A model generated the notes under the pieces. That model did not search any database. It was not told the origin of the DNA and saw only the letters and a program-made list of their open reading frames with translations. Shown here in pieces: positions 32,198 to 45,930 of a stretch of DNA of 64,000 nucleotides (position 1 is its first letter; each line of letters opens with the position of its first letter). Position numbers and translations under genes: made by a program. The stretch is taken from positions 45,365,523 through 45,429,522 of the forward strand of contig OX381717.1 of the NCBI GenBank assembly GCA_947462335.1, in the 5' to 3' direction. The DNA comes from Harmothoe impar (taxonomy: Eukaryota > Annelida > Polychaeta > Phyllodocida > Polynoidae).

Positions 32198-33182
32198 TCC
32201 CAGCCAGCAAAGATACGTTGGGCCAACGTTGGTACAACCGTAGCTAATGACGTCAGACGTATGACGTTGGGCCAACGTTCATTTGTCCGTCCATCAGAAC
32301 GTTGCCTGACGTCATACAGAAATGACGTTGGGCCAACATCAGAATCAGACATTGTACCAACGTTGTACCAACATTGGGCCAACCAGATTTAGAGCCTAAA
32401 AATGATGTTGTTTCAACAGATTATTTCGACATTGGCCCAACGTCTATGTAGGCTACATTCAATGACATATTCATTCAAATATCAGGCATTCATTTAATAC
32501 TAACTCTGTTAAAGACTTTCCTGCTAAGAGCCATCATTTCATGAACAGCTATATCTGTTTCTACATTCACTTTAATCTCAGCATAAAGGGCCAAGAGGTG
32601 ATACAAGGCAATCCCATCCTTTAGACTTTATTTACCTACCATTACCAACATTTGAAAGGGTGTCCTTCTAGCAATATAACCAGCATTTTGTTATATAACA
32701 AAGAAAGGCAGTGATTAAGAATCATATAGATTACAGATGGAATATTCATTGCTTCAAAAGCTATATAACACACATGGGGCCTAATAAATGACCAGTTATG
32801 AGGAATGATAACAGGTATGCTGGGCAGAAATATCTCCACACAACCGTCAATGCCCTCTGGTAGAGGTTGGAAGTACTAGTCTTGGGCTAATGTTGGCCCA
32901 ATGTTGGTACAACATGAATTATCTGACGTTGTACCAACATTGGCAAATTACTTGGATTATTACCAACGTTGGTACAACATAAATTTGCCATTGTTTGTAC
33001 AATGTGAATTATCTGACACTGTACCAATGTTGGCAAATCACTGAGAGTATCACCAACGTTGGTACAACATAAATTTGCCAACGTTGATACAACGTAGGCA
33101 GACCAATGTTGGTACAATGTCATACTATTACCCCCGACGGTGCCAACCATTGCCAACATTGGCCCGACCTATCTAGCTGGGA
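32198..33182. mobile_element. Element with TCCCAGC ends and ACGTTGG/CCAACGT palindrome clusters
   Basis: The ends are TCCCAGCCAG and CTAGCTGGGA, an approximate 10-bp inverted repeat. Clusters of short palindromic words (ACGTTGGGCCAACGTT, CCAACGTTGGTACAAC and variants) fill about 32,210-32,450 and 32,885-33,165, with plain sequence between. TGTGAGTCAT occurs directly right of the element (33183-33192) and 7 bp from its left edge, a possible long target duplication. No ORF. Confidence 0.6.
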
Positions 33183-33192
33183 TGTGAGTCAT

Positions 33193-35639
33193 TCGAAAGT
33201 AGCTATGTAATGTTTCCGATGTGTATACGATTCAGGGAAAATTCAAAATCGCTGAGGGATTTGAATTTGAGCCCTAGGAATGCCAACAAGAAATACTCTA
33301 TCCCCTCGCTTTTCCAGGCTGATTCTAAGAATTTATCGGACTCTAAAAGATTTGATTTAGGGAGAGCATCAATAGCTCAACATATGTTTTACCTAGTTGA
33401 GTCTACGTTTGCTTCTAATATGTGATTCTCTGAGGTGGGAGTTTAACTGCAGACCTATTATTATGGCATATGTTTTGCACATGGTATCAGCTTAAGTTAT
33501 TCTGATCGCATGGCATTGTTTCTTTTTTTATTCAGATAAGGCAAGGTAGGAAGGCAATTCTTATGCTCCTGGAAGCAAGAACAATGCATACATAATACGT
33601 AAAAAATAGATAAATAGATGTATGCTGCCTGCAACTGCCTATAATCATGCATGGTTGACCCTAGTTATTAGATTTGACAGAGACTGTCTATGCTACCAAC
33701 CATGTTTGAAGGCTGTAGTTGATGGAAACATACATAATAAACAGGGAGAAGAGGAGACAGCTTGGATGCAATTTTCTTTCAGCTTTGCTTGTCTATGTAT
33801 GGATATTTGTAATGATTTCCCTTTGAAATGCATCCTTAGTGGTTTATGCAGCATCGAATCAAAGGCCAGGGTCCAAATACTTTGGGGGAAAAGTCCCTAG
33901 CAAAGATGCTTTTTAAGATGCTATAAAACTATTTGTAAGAACTTTTTCCTGCGATCAAATACATCTCACATTGGCTAACTAGGGATAAAATGAGAAACAG
34001 CCCTTATTCTTATCATAATGCACTTGGTAGCCACAGGCAGTATGGTCCAACTGGGCCAAAGTATTGCTCTTGTAGCAACCACCATCGCAGCCACTTTAGC
34101 ATGCAGCTCTGTCCATATGATTAGCCGTCTAGTGCTATCTAATTCCTCTGTCAATCAAACATGCATGTATTCAGTTTAATGTAAAAAAAATTTCACTGGT
34201 TTAGATTGCCCAGATGGTACTCTGCCACTCCGCGTGGGCGGACCAGCTTTGGTTGATCGTGTACACACTAGAACATGTGTGTGATATTAAAACACTGAGA
34301 CATATTTGTTTTTCTTTGATCATTGATGTTTATATAACATGAACATCAAAATGATAAACACACCTACAATAATAAAAATAAAGTTCTCGGTGTAATTCAT
34401 TACTTTAAGAGTACTTTAGACCGGAAGCACAGCGCATCAACTCTGGGCGTGCATTCATAAATATCATATGTCATTCTAGATACTGGACTAAAAGACATAG
34501 ATAGGTAGACAGTACATTATGAAAGCCCATTGATAGCCCAAGTGACATTGGAGCCGACCATCCTTGTCAGCTTCCACTCTTATGTATGTCCTCATTAATG
34601 TATGACGTCCAGACAGAGGAGAGGACAAAAACTTGCATAACTAGCCAGTATTGTATGATGGGGTCACATCTGCCCCATACCAAACCAAGGTGCATCTGTT
34701 GAACTTGCCACTTGAACTGCCCCTCTGAACCAGCACTCAACGCACGTTTTGTTGATTTTGCTATTTTGAACGCCCCTTTTTTATTTTTTTTTGTTTTGTT
34801 TTGTCCTTCAAACCAAGCCTACAATGTGGTGTAATTTGATGTCCATCTGTCATATTTTCCTACCATTTGTGATACATGAGGACATTAATTTGCTGTAGTT
34901 TGTTGGATATATTAGATATTTCTCTAAGCCCTAGATGTATCGAGATGAGCAGTAGATGGGCATCTTCAAGGACAGGATAATTGCAATGTGACCCGATGAT
35001 TGCACTGTGACCCGATAACCTTTACATAAGTTCTCTACATCATCAGCTCACCTGATGATACCCTCAGGTAGCAGAGATTACCGGAGATACTCACGGCCTT
35101 CTTCTTTTAGGCTCGCAGAAGGTCAATCACAACGTTTTTCAGACTGAGATCCCCTGTTTCCCATAGACAAGTTTCTATAAGAAACTTGTGTCATTTATGT
35201 AGGGCATGTCTGAGGGCAACCGATAAAGCTTTGAAATAATTGTGAGTTATGGATATCAATTTCATGATAGTATTATCCTAATTGCATTTGCTGCATATAA
35301 ATATCCAGTGTCAATACTGACTGTATCATGTATACATTCTGGCAGCTCTTCTCCCACGGTACCATTTGTACCAGCCATATAGGGGCAGAGTAGGGTCTGT
35401 AAACAGATTTAGGGGGACCGGCTGGAAAAAACTCTGAAAGTTTGGCTACTAGTTCAATTTTTCAATCGGGGAGACAGTGTGAATTTTCATTGGACCCCCG
35501 CAATTCAAGATGGCCACCACATTTGGAACATTTTTTCAATATTCTGTTATAAAATCCTTATTTATTTACCAATAAAGTTGTGTAATAGTTCAAAATGACC
35601 GTATGGATGTGGGCTAACAAGGGGAGAAAAAATGATGAT
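33193..35639. other. Non-coding tract
   Basis: No gene seen. About 34,560-34,680 (TGTATGTCCTCATTAATGTA...CAGACAGAGGAGAGGACA) resembles 52,700-52,800 and, more weakly, 500-590. Confidence 0.5.
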
Positions 35640-36120
35640 CTTGAATATGGTAACCTTGGCAACCAGGTAGTAGTAAGAAATGAAATATCAGCATTGCAAC
35701 CATAGAGTGTTTGGTTTAACCCCATAGGTAAATATACAACAGCATAATGACTTTATATAATGGTTGTGCACAGCATTGTCTTTTTCTGGACCTTGTGGGA
35801 CAATGCTTGCATTGCTTTACGACATCCTGGACCTTGGCCAAATCTCGAAACCAATCTCATTGCCTACCCTATGCATCGGGCAGTATAGACTGGAATGGAA
35901 TGGAATTCGCTCAAGGTCATCTTTTTATATCCTAAAGTTTTTTTTATATCTGATTCATGCATACATTTTTGCAGTTCTCCCTTCTACAGGCGTTTATGTT
36001 AATCATCCTCATTCAATGCCACCACTTTGCCATTGTAACATCGAGTTGAGCCTTGTCCTCCCCTTCCCCATGCAATCTCTATCGTTTCCCATAAAACTAT
36101 TATCACCCATATCGCCTCTC
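35640..36120. repeat. Local repeat block, copy 1 of 4
   Basis: The landmark CCTTGTGGGACAATGC...GCATT with CTGGACCTTGG and TGGAATTC recurs at about 54,150-54,760, 60,220-60,960 and 63,100-63,660. Frames are not preserved between copies, so it is treated as non-coding. Confidence 0.55.
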
Positions 36121-36131
36121 CATAATTAGGG

Positions 36132-36400
36132 AGTGGTCATTTGTTAACAACGGGGGGGATTGGTGGATTCGGGGGGGGTGGACCAAAGAAAATTGCACCC
36201 CTTGAAGGGGGGGCACCAAAAACATTTGTACCCCTCTTAAGGGAGGACGAAAAAAATGCAACCCTTTTTAGTGAAAAAGCCCATGCTCAATAGGGGGTTG
36301 GCCGCACTCAATTGCAAGTTCCCATGGGGGAACCAACTAAATTTTGACCCGCTCGCGTGAAAATCCACCAACCCCCCTTTTGTTAACAAAAATTACCAGT
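36132..36400. mobile_element. Small MITE with G-tract inverted repeats
   Basis: AGTGGTCATTTGTTAACAAC followed by a G-run and GGTGGATT at the left is mirrored at the right by AATCCACCAACCCCCC...GTTAACAAAAATTACCAGT, giving imperfect inverted repeats of nearly 40 bp around a core of about 190 bp. No ORF. Confidence 0.7.
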
Positions 36401-36459
36401 GCCTTAAGAGCATAATTAAATATGTGACCTTTACTGGGAAAAAGGGACCTTAGTCCACC

Positions 36460-36800
36460 CTGCACTAAGGGCCCTTTTCACAGATCGTGTCACATATAGT
36501 TCTGTGATGAGCCAGCCATCTACCAGTGTTAAAGTTTACGGCAATACAAAACATGGCAAGAATAGATGTGTGACTTACATTAACAGACCAGATAATCATG
36601 TTCTATTTAAGTTCAAAGGCAAGACCGCACTCACAATGACTGCACTGGTCTGAAAATGCCAACTCACACAGAACATGAGATATCAATTGCTCCTTCTCAA
36701 GGCCCTGCACTGATGTGCTGGTGTTCCTCCAAGCCCCTATGGAAATAACCTTTGACCTGCCGGAAATGAAGCAACAACCCCACTTTGACACCAATATCTA
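36460..36800. repeat. Local repeat block
   Basis: CACAGATCGTGTCACATATA resembles 51,340-51,360. ACAGACCAGATAATCATG resembles parts of 42,440-42,490 and 49,180-49,210. The ACATGAGATATCAATTGC block matches 28,750 and 47,825. Confidence 0.55.
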
Positions 36801-37637
36801 GTTTGCAGAAACCAAGAGTATTTTTTTACTGATTCATATTTGTAAGGTGTATGCACTTGCTCCTTTACTGTTGCCTGTAGGAGATGTCCCTTTGCTGTGA
36901 AGAACTATAGAAGTGGATGTCCGTGGTTACACACATTTTTTCAATTGTTGTGTCATTTCACACCCTTTTGAAAGGGGAATGGACTCTGCAAAGACATGAT
37001 ATTTCAGTATGAAAAATTGTAACCATGTAATGGGTTCAAGAATTATCTTTTATCTTGATAAATTAAACACTTAATCCAGACAGAAATAGGAAATCCTTTC
37101 AAATGATATGGATGTTTCCCCAGACCTAAGCAATTTTACCAGCAATTAACATGCACTTTAAGGTAAATTAAAAAAACACTTAAACTCATAGACTGCAGGC
37201 TACCCCATGCAGCCATGATATTTGAAAAATATCAAACTGCATGCTTGTTTCTAATGAAGTATTAATTGATACCAATGATTGGGTAAAAATTCAACATCCC
37301 CAAGTTCTAACTTTAGCACAGGACTGACATCCAGTGCTACTATTGGCCCATACTGTATGCATGATGCATATGTTATGATGTGTGGATGACGAAAGCATGA
37401 TGTATGGATGGTGTATGTATCAAGTATTGATGTAAGTCCCTCACTAGAAAACTGTCATCCAAGGTAAGCAGCTTTTATAACCACCTTCAGAAAGGATGGA
37501 GACAGGATGCGATTTTGTCTATGAGAATATCCCTACCAGGAATATTACAGACTGAGTAGCTAGTAATACCCTTGCAAACACTCCCTAATAATCAATGATC
37601 CTGTTGCTGGCATCACCAGCCCTGTGTCCACTAGCCT
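36801..37637. other. Non-coding tract
   Basis: AT-rich; no gene, and no strong repeat apart from ATGATGYATATG-like words near 37,365-37,430. Confidence 0.4.
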
Positions 37638-37641
37638 TTAA

Positions 37642-37842
37642 CCCTTTAAGGCCGGCCCCCCAAAAAAATTGCTGGTGAAGGGGCCGGGACATTTTCATAG
37701 GAACCCTCCCAGGGCCGAGCCTTTGCTGATTCCCATAGAGTTATGATGACTATAGTCGATGCTCGGCCAGCCATGGCATCGACTATAGTCGATGCTCGGC
37801 CAGCCATGGCATCGACTATAGTCGATGCTCGGCCCTAAGGGG
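37642..37842. mobile_element. piggyBac-type MITE (201 bp)
   Basis: It begins CCCTTTAAGGCCGGCC and ends GGCCCTAAGGGG, with TTAA on each side (37638-37641 and 37843-37846). TTAA target duplication with CCC...GGG ends is the hallmark of piggyBac elements. Inside, ATCGACTATAGTCGAT, a perfect 16-bp palindrome, is repeated within a unit of about 33 bp. No ORF. Confidence 0.82.
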
Positions 37843-37979
37843 TTAAGAGACTGTTTGAAAAACACGTTTTGACGCAGAAGAAAAAACGTTTTGGCACCAA
37901 CAAAGCTGTCTTGTCAGCGCCCAAACATTTCTTTGGGCGACAAAATTGCTAGTGTACACGGGCCTAGTAGCAGGTAGGT

Positions 37980-40600
37980 GAGTCCATCTATAATCGGCCA
38001 ATGGCTCCCGGATGACCATCTCAGAATTCATCCTAATTGAGTATGATGATGGCCCAATGTCTTTTGAGTAACATCTGTAAATATTTGTCTCCAAATTCCA
38101 AGCAGTTTGGATATGGCAACCCATTTAGTGGAGGGTAAAAAGCTGGTCCATTTTCACAAGTGTCTCATGTGAAAACAATGGCAACTGGGAACCCACAAGT
38201 ATAGCAATGAAATATCCTATATATGAACAGGGGACACGACATGTAACATTTAAGATATCTCTCAACTCCAAAGTCAGTCAGAAATGAGGAAAACATTGGA
38301 AAAGTCAAACATTTGAAATGTCAAGTAGATCAGACTACTGATCAAAACACAACTATATATGTAGAAATAGTGATAACATATACAGTACTATTGGACATAG
38401 CAAAATATACTCTAGAAAATCATTACAGAGGGCACTGGGGGTGATCAAAGTTGGGTCACTTATTAAAATGACCCAACTTTGGTGGTCATTTCCTATGTGT
38501 GCAATAACTTGAAACACCTGGCTTAATTTTTTTTCTTGAAAAATCGCATCTGTGTCTTTCAATTGAGTATAGTCAAAATCTTTTTCCGGACTTTATTTCC
38601 ATTGAAATCACGTCATGAACATGTGAGAATTGGCTTATTTATGCAAATGACCTAACTTTGGTTGCCATTTTGGCTATATCCAACAACATTTTTCACTTTG
38701 GAAAAATTTTTCCTTGATCCAAAACATCATTCCTCTTCAAAAAGATATAGCAACAAAATGTTTTTGCATTTTTTTATGGTTAAAATAAGTATCTAAATCA
38801 ATTAAAAAACACATTTCTGCAATATGATTATCTACCTGTTATGATGCACTGTGAGTTGTTACTTCTAATTTTGCTGTCATTAGCTAAGGTCATACTCGTC
38901 ACAGATGTCTTTTCATGCCCTCAGTTGCATTCTGTAGGTTCTTCTATCAGTGGTTTTTGGGGCTGTAGTTGCACACAAAATGACAATTGTGGGTAGCATG
39001 AGCCATTGCCTTCTCTGGCAGGCCATCTGAAGGTATCTAATGATCCCTTTGGCCACATTAGTGTAAAATTGTAGTCTTCATTGTCTAGACACATTTCCTG
39101 GAATGAATAGACACTCACTTTGTCGTTTTTTAGATCGTCACTGACAGAGTAAGTACATAGTGTCTTAATAGTATTGCACCTAACGCAGTGAAGACAACAC
39201 TATTATGCTCTTTGTACATGCTCTTGCATTACCTGTTTTTCACTTGAGATACCTTATTGCAGGGAAATACCTGCCTTTTTAGCTTATCTGTGGTGGCTAG
39301 GGGGCAAATCTGCCCATTTCACCACATGGGCATACCCTGGTACCCAGGCTGAAAAGTACACACATTGAGTCTTAAATTGGCCCTTCCAATGCACTCATGG
39401 GTGGACTGAACAGGCTATCAAGGGTTCATCAGTGCCACTAGAGCTGGTATTCCTGCCCTATGTGGTGTAATTGGGTCAGGGGCATTTAAGACTGGTAGAC
39501 AGTAACTCATTCTGGGTGAATTCTGTTTATTTCAACATATTTAGAGACCATCTATAAGGGCTCAGAGACTTTACAAATAGCTAAACTATATCCTTTGGAA
39601 CATGCACAATATGAAAAGGGAAATTTGGTTTATTCAATGTGAGATACTATCTTTAAGCTCTTCACCTTCTGGATAGTATATTTAGAACTATAGGGTGAAG
39701 CGTTGCCAGGGAGTTATCCCAATACAATACTTGATCTGAGTCCTGTACTATGATGGAATAATTCTGAGTCGAGTCCATGACTATTAGAGCTATACTACAG
39801 AGCAATGTGTCTTTTAGATCCTTCAAATGCCCAGACTGAGCCTTGACCGTGAGCTAATGACAGCAAAATAAGGGGTAAGAACTCACAGTGCATCATAACA
39901 AGTAGATAATCATAATTATTGCAGAAATATTTCAATGGAAATAAGGTCTGGAAAGAGATTTTGATTATACTCAATTGAAAGACACTGATACGATTTTTCA
40001 AGAAAAAAATAAAGCCAGGTGTTTCAAGTTATTGCACACATAGGAAATGACCACCAACGTTGGGTCATTTTAATAAGTGACCCTTCTTTGATCACCCCCA
40101 GTGCCCTCTGTAATGTATTTCTAGAGTATTTCTTGCTATGTCCAATAGTACTGTATAATTATGTTATCACCTTTTCTACATTATAAAGTTTTGTTTTGAT
40201 CAGTAATTTTGATCTACATTACATTTTAAAAGTTGGACTTTTCCAATGTTTGCCTCATTTCTGACTGACTTTGGAGTCGTCCTGCCCCTACAAGTTTAGA
40301 AATATCTTAAATGTTACATGTTGTGTCCCCATATATATAGAATATTTCATTGCTACAGTTGTGGGTTCCCAGTTGCCATTGTTTTCACATGAGACACTTG
40401 TGAAAATGGACCAGCTTTAAGATCTGCTTTTGATTAGCCCACTACTGTGCACTAAATAGGTTGCCACATCCAAACCGCTTGGAATTTGGAGTCTATATCT
40501 ACAGATTTACTAGATATTGGGCCATCATCCTACACAATTAGTATGAATTCTGAGATGGTCACCCGGGGAAATCTTCTATTCCTGGTCGATTATGAATGGA
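37980..40600. repeat. Large imperfect inverted repeat
   Basis: The left arm (about 37,980-38,893) matches the complement of the right arm (about 39,840-40,600). Anchors include GGTCCATTTTCACAAGTGTC, GGGCACTGGGGGTGATCAAAG and TTTCAATTGAGTATA, each with its reverse complement in the other arm. The left arm has about 215 bp (38,604-38,817) absent from the right. The spacer of roughly 0.9 kb holds no gene. A nested hairpin CAAAGTTGGGTCA...TGACCCAACTTTG lies at 38446-38481. Confidence 0.75.
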
Positions 40601-40749
40601 CTCAGACAGGTCCATTCTGTTATCATGGTGTAAGAGTCATACTGGTGAAATGCAAGAGTGCAATATAGTCAAAATAGAAATGTGAGACTCATCGTTAAAC
40701 GTTTATTCTTGAGAGATATCTCGTATTGCTGTATTCATATCTTTTCACT

Positions 40750-43700
40750 AGATGAGCTGAATAAACTCTCATTACTAATTGGAACAATAAGATATTCAAG
40801 TTTGAAATGAAGGACGATTTCATTGGAACATAGAAGTGTATTCTAAGTTATACAATAATATAGAAAAGAGCAGCTTTCCCTGCAGAATAATTATGATGCA
40901 ATTCATGTATTCCAACCATCTCTTTGCTGCAATATTAGTAGTAACGCTTTATATTTTCAAGAATTACTTTGACCATCATTATGATATTATATCATAGTTT
41001 ACATGTATCTGTCTGTTTCCAGGTGAGTTGTTTCCTTCAGCAAAAGGTAGAGTACAGGGTTTAGAGGACAATTATTTTGTTCTCTACAATGCATCTTTAT
41101 TTCCCTTCCTTATTAGCCATTTATTATTGATGTGGGATAAATAATGTGTTTTAAATAAAGGTATATACTATGTGGTGTGATCTGCAAAAAATGACCTCAG
41201 TGGTGGAACCGGAAGTATTACTTGGAAAAGTAAGTCAAAGTTTACGCTGGCAACAAATACTCTTACTCATTAAACTTTAGTTAGCTTAGCATACTCTTTC
41301 TTAATTTGATTGCAACAGGCCTACACATATGATGTTAAGAACTGCTATGATAAACCCAGAGGGAGACTTTCAGCTGAGCACAAAAGAGAAAGTCTATGTT
41401 ATCATTTATAATGATTAATGAGCACTGGGAGCATATAGAATGGTCGTTATTCTTAACAAAGTTTGACATAGATAAGAATTAACTGTTTCTTATATTAGCA
41501 GACAATATTATAAGGACAAAAGAAAACGTTACTAGTTACTGTAAAGAGAAAAATTAAGTTCATAAAGAGACAACACTTTTCCTAATATCAAATTTTCTGA
41601 TCAGTCATACACAACAAACTCATATTCAGAATATTGCATGCATGCAACAACTTGCATTGCATTCAAAATTCAGCAGATCTAGACACCCTATGCACCTGTT
41701 CCTAAGGAAGTATTTCAGTAACATAATTCTATCTAACAGAAACTGCCTGTCCTGTCTAATCTACGTTGTCTAATTGATAGAGACACACAAAAGAAATAGG
41801 ATAGTGTGCAATTTCTGTTCATTCTCACTCATTCATATGAATCCGTGTAAAGTTTCCCCTTTTAAAAACACCCTTAGTGACATATACTGTCTTTACAAGA
41901 TTAAGTCTTAAGCCAGGGTCCAAAAATTATGTACAATGGAAACTCTGACAGCAAAGCTGGAGATGGGGTGTATGGACTAGTATGGACACCCTTCTCATCC
42001 ATCCTAGTTTGTCCTAAATAGTCTTTAGGAAAGTACTGATATAATGGCTAACTAAAGTAAGGTATTAAATGAGAAGCAGTGTATTCTCATTTCATGCAGC
42101 CCCATTTGTGAACACTGTATTCGCTAGCCACATATGATCGGCTTTGATAATTCTAGTATCCGCATTGTAAATTCACCTAACAAAAATTATTTCTGCTTCC
42201 TACATCTTTTTTTGCTTCCTCCCTGCTGTTTATCTCAATCATTCTGATTCACTGCTACCACTTTGACATTGGCCACATGAGTCTTATCATCCCCTCCCTG
42301 TGCACAGGGTATTGTTTTTGGTGTCTTAGTTCCCCTATTTAGAATCTCCTAGGTAAGGCCATATGGAATTATAGTGATGAAGCAGTTCCACAGTACAGTT
42401 TTACAGTAATACAAATCAAGGCAACTATGCATTTGACTGACTTCAACAGACCGGATGGTTGTATTTTAAGTTTAAATCTTATTTAAGTTCAACTCAAAAG
42501 CACAGAATCTGAGGGACTGTGTCAATGATAATTATGGGGTAGCTGGGTGTAGTGCAAGAAGTAGCAGTGGGTTGTTAGGCCACTATTCCTGCACGTAAAC
42601 ACTAACTGCTTCTCTGTGTGTCATTAGCAGACCAAATATATGTGGGTGCTTAGATGTTTAGACACTGCAACTGGCTGCTCGCACCAAGGGCCCCTTAAGT
42701 GTGCCTTAATACCCTGTGAAGGTGGCCATTGACCGACCTTTCCATTCAATTATCCACACACCTGACATTAGTCTTCCTTCACCTGGTCATTTAGAAGCAC
42801 TAAGGGCAGAGAGCATGAAAATTGCACTGAATATTTTACATGATTTGAAATGAGGGTATTTTGTTAACCTCAAAATATAGTAGAATTTCTCAAGTAGAAG
42901 AAAAGTGCAGCAAATGTGAAACTGATCAGCTGATATGTGAAGGGAAATAAACAAAGACAGAAGGAAAGGATCGGTTTGGACGAGGAAGTTGGGCTCCCTA
43001 CCACTACTCAAAAATACCCATGACTCACACGAGATGATGTATAAGAAACTGGAATCATTCCTACAACGGGCTACCAGCCTATGTATTTTTTCAGTATAAA
43101 TGAATAATTACAACAACAACAACAACAACAACTCCTTCAATACTAAATCAAGTAAGTCCCTCCTGCCCTTTTATGTGGGACCTGTGGGGCTCATGACCTA
43201 CAAACTGTCATAGGAAGCATCTGATTGGTTCACAGGATTCAGGTTACATCCTGGTCCTTTGAATTTTTCTCAATTTACAGATTTGCAACTTTTACAATTT
43301 CAAGAATGAAATTTTTAAGTTGTGAATTTTCCAATCCTGTGTTCCAATAATGGAATATCTGTTTATTTTGAGTGGTTCTAAAAAAGAAAATCTTAGAGCC
43401 TCAACAATGTGTCTTTCACTATTCAGTTTAATATGAATACTGGGGAGTTTCAGCTGTTCACAGCTTCATCAGGTGTATTGCAGGGAAATCATATTTATAG
43501 ATTCAGAGTTTATTTTTTATGCTTTTATTTTGCATTTTTTGGGTTTGTGTGCCCAAGACTATGAAAATGCTCACTTCTCAGTGACCTGAGTGAGTCTTTG
43601 GTCATTGAAGCTTATGCCCTTAGGCAGGAGGGTCACTGTGGAGTGGGCCTATTTGAAGGTTGGTATCCTTTTTAGGACTTATTTATACTTGATTTAATTC

Positions 43701-45930
43701 ATTTTGGGGTAGCTTTTAGGTGTCAACTCGGGGATCAATCTTTCATTGATAACTACCCTTACAGTTGGTTATGACCGAAGACAGAAGGAAAGATGTTTCA
43801 GACACATTTGATGCAGACAATACTAACTCTTGAGAGAAATATTACATGCTGCTCATGGGTCACCAAAACTGTTGATATTGAGTGCAATTTAGGGTCATAA
43901 CCTATTCTATACTGCCATTCTAACCCCCTAGTCAAGCATATGCAAATGTAAGGCTATCACCAACTCTCCAAAGCTAGGCACAGGCATAGATAGAATTTGA
44001 GATATAGTGCAGTAAATGTGAAACTGAAATCCAAAGGGAAGGAAACACATAAAATGGCTACTCCATTAAATATCTCAATCACTGTCAGGACCACAGGTGT
44101 CAATGTCTGAATTAGATTGAGAAGTGCCTCACCAAAGAAATGAAGAATCTAGTGCCCTAGCATTATGAGATGATGCTTGAGGTGCATGCCTCATCAGATG
44201 ATATAGGCCTACTAACAATGGCCATGACTCTCTCTTATGCCATTTGTGTCTGCTCTATCAAGGTGTATATCATATGAATCTTGTTCAGCAGTCAGTATAC
44301 CTCAACATAGATATTTCCCCAGGCATCATTGCTCAAATAACCCAGATAATTGAAACTCAGCGAATCTATGTAGAAAAATAACATCAGGTTTAATAAAAGG
44401 AATTCATTGTGTTGGAAGTTGATTGCTTGACTAGAGGCAGTCTCAGTTTCGCTGTATTCCACATCTTTGGGTATAAAGGGTATGGGTTACCAATTACAAA
44501 TTTGTGAGTGGGTGTAGACACTTGGAAGACATGAGCAAACTTTGCAGGGGAGATATTTACATTCCCCTACTTCAATCGATCTCTGCATTTCTCTGGCTTT
44601 GCGCATGATAATGAGCAGTTCTTGCCACGTGGAATTTAGGGCACCCCCTTTACAACCTCCAAGTAATTATAATAAAAAATATAAACAATGTAAGTGAGTT
44701 TAGTAAGTAATTGTCATTCTTAATAATGATCGGGAAAATGAATATAGACCCAAAACTACATTTTGAAAAGGCCCAATCGCAGTGTTTGATGATGTTAGGA
44801 GAGCAATGAAGGGACATCACCTTCTGTCCATCTTGAACATGATTGTTTGGGCAGAGATGAGGTAGGTGACTGCTATGGGAGTGTGAGGAATCAGCAGCAC
44901 TAGTGGTGGTGTTGTGGGGGTGGTACATGAGAGACCTGTGTATCTGGTACGAGCCAGTCATGGCTACAGCTTTCATCCTACCATCTGACATACAACTTCA
45001 CAGATAACACAGACGAAGCAGGCTGGATTTCGCAAGTAGGTTACAGGGTTTTTATCTGGGGTTATACTTCAGTGTAGTACTAAAAATAACTCTCACGGTG
45101 ACCTAGATGGTTTTATACTATGATACCGGAATATCAACACATCCCTCAGGGTATGGACATTGGTGCTATCCTTGAGAAAACCAAACCTTAGTTTTTATGA
45201 CTTTTGTTAACGGCATCAGATGATGCAATTTGATAGAAACAATTTATCCATAACTGGACAAGAGGAGAAGTGTATCCTAGTGTGGCCAGGAGATGGGCTT
45301 TGAATCCATACGAAAAGCAAATCACAAAGTCCTCAATGACTAAACCAATTCTAACTAGTTGCAAGGACTGGGTTTTCTCAATTGTCTTCAATCAATTTCC
45401 TCTTGTTTTGATTCAATTCAATTATTTTACATTTTGTGGGTATGTCAGATGATATGGTTGGAGATATATTTCCTGTCCTCTACTATGCATACACTTTATC
45501 ATATAGGCTGGGTTATGATGTCGAGACACCATGTACTAGTTGCAGTATCTTCTATCTTACCCCATGCAATGTAATCATTGTCTTTCAAATGCTAGTGATA
45601 AAACATTGTATTGAGAGAGCTGGTGTGCCTGTGAGGTGGTGTGAGTGTGGGTGTGGCATGGTGTGGGTGTTATTACTTCAGGTTTTATTTCCACCATCAA
45701 TTGACAGGTGGACCAGTTCCATGGATTACAAGACTAAAAATTACTTCTTTTTAGAATGTCACTAGTGTAAGAAATCGATCATGTTTAACTGGATGCAGCA
45801 GAAGTGACTTCTTAATCTGCCAGAGGACGTCTTGTGCTAATCACTTAATCTGAAACCAAACAAGAGTAGGACCTTCAAAGTCCCCAGGGGCAAGAAATTC
45901 CACTGGTTCTTAGCTGCTGGTTTTGTCAAT
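40750..45930. repeat. Duplication unit 1
   Basis: Segments of this unit recur in order at 48,300-51,240 and 51,240-52,400. Examples are TTAGAGGACAATTAT (41,065/48,635), CTGACTTCAACAGACCGGAT (42,440/49,180), TTAGATGTTTAGACACTGCA (42,650/49,330), GATGATGTTAGGAGAGCAAT (44,785/50,365) and ACTATGCATACACTTTATCA (45,480/51,090). No ORF is conserved. Confidence 0.7.
43109..43131. repeat. (CAA)n microsatellite
   Basis: A short ACAACA run of about seven units. Confidence 0.9.
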
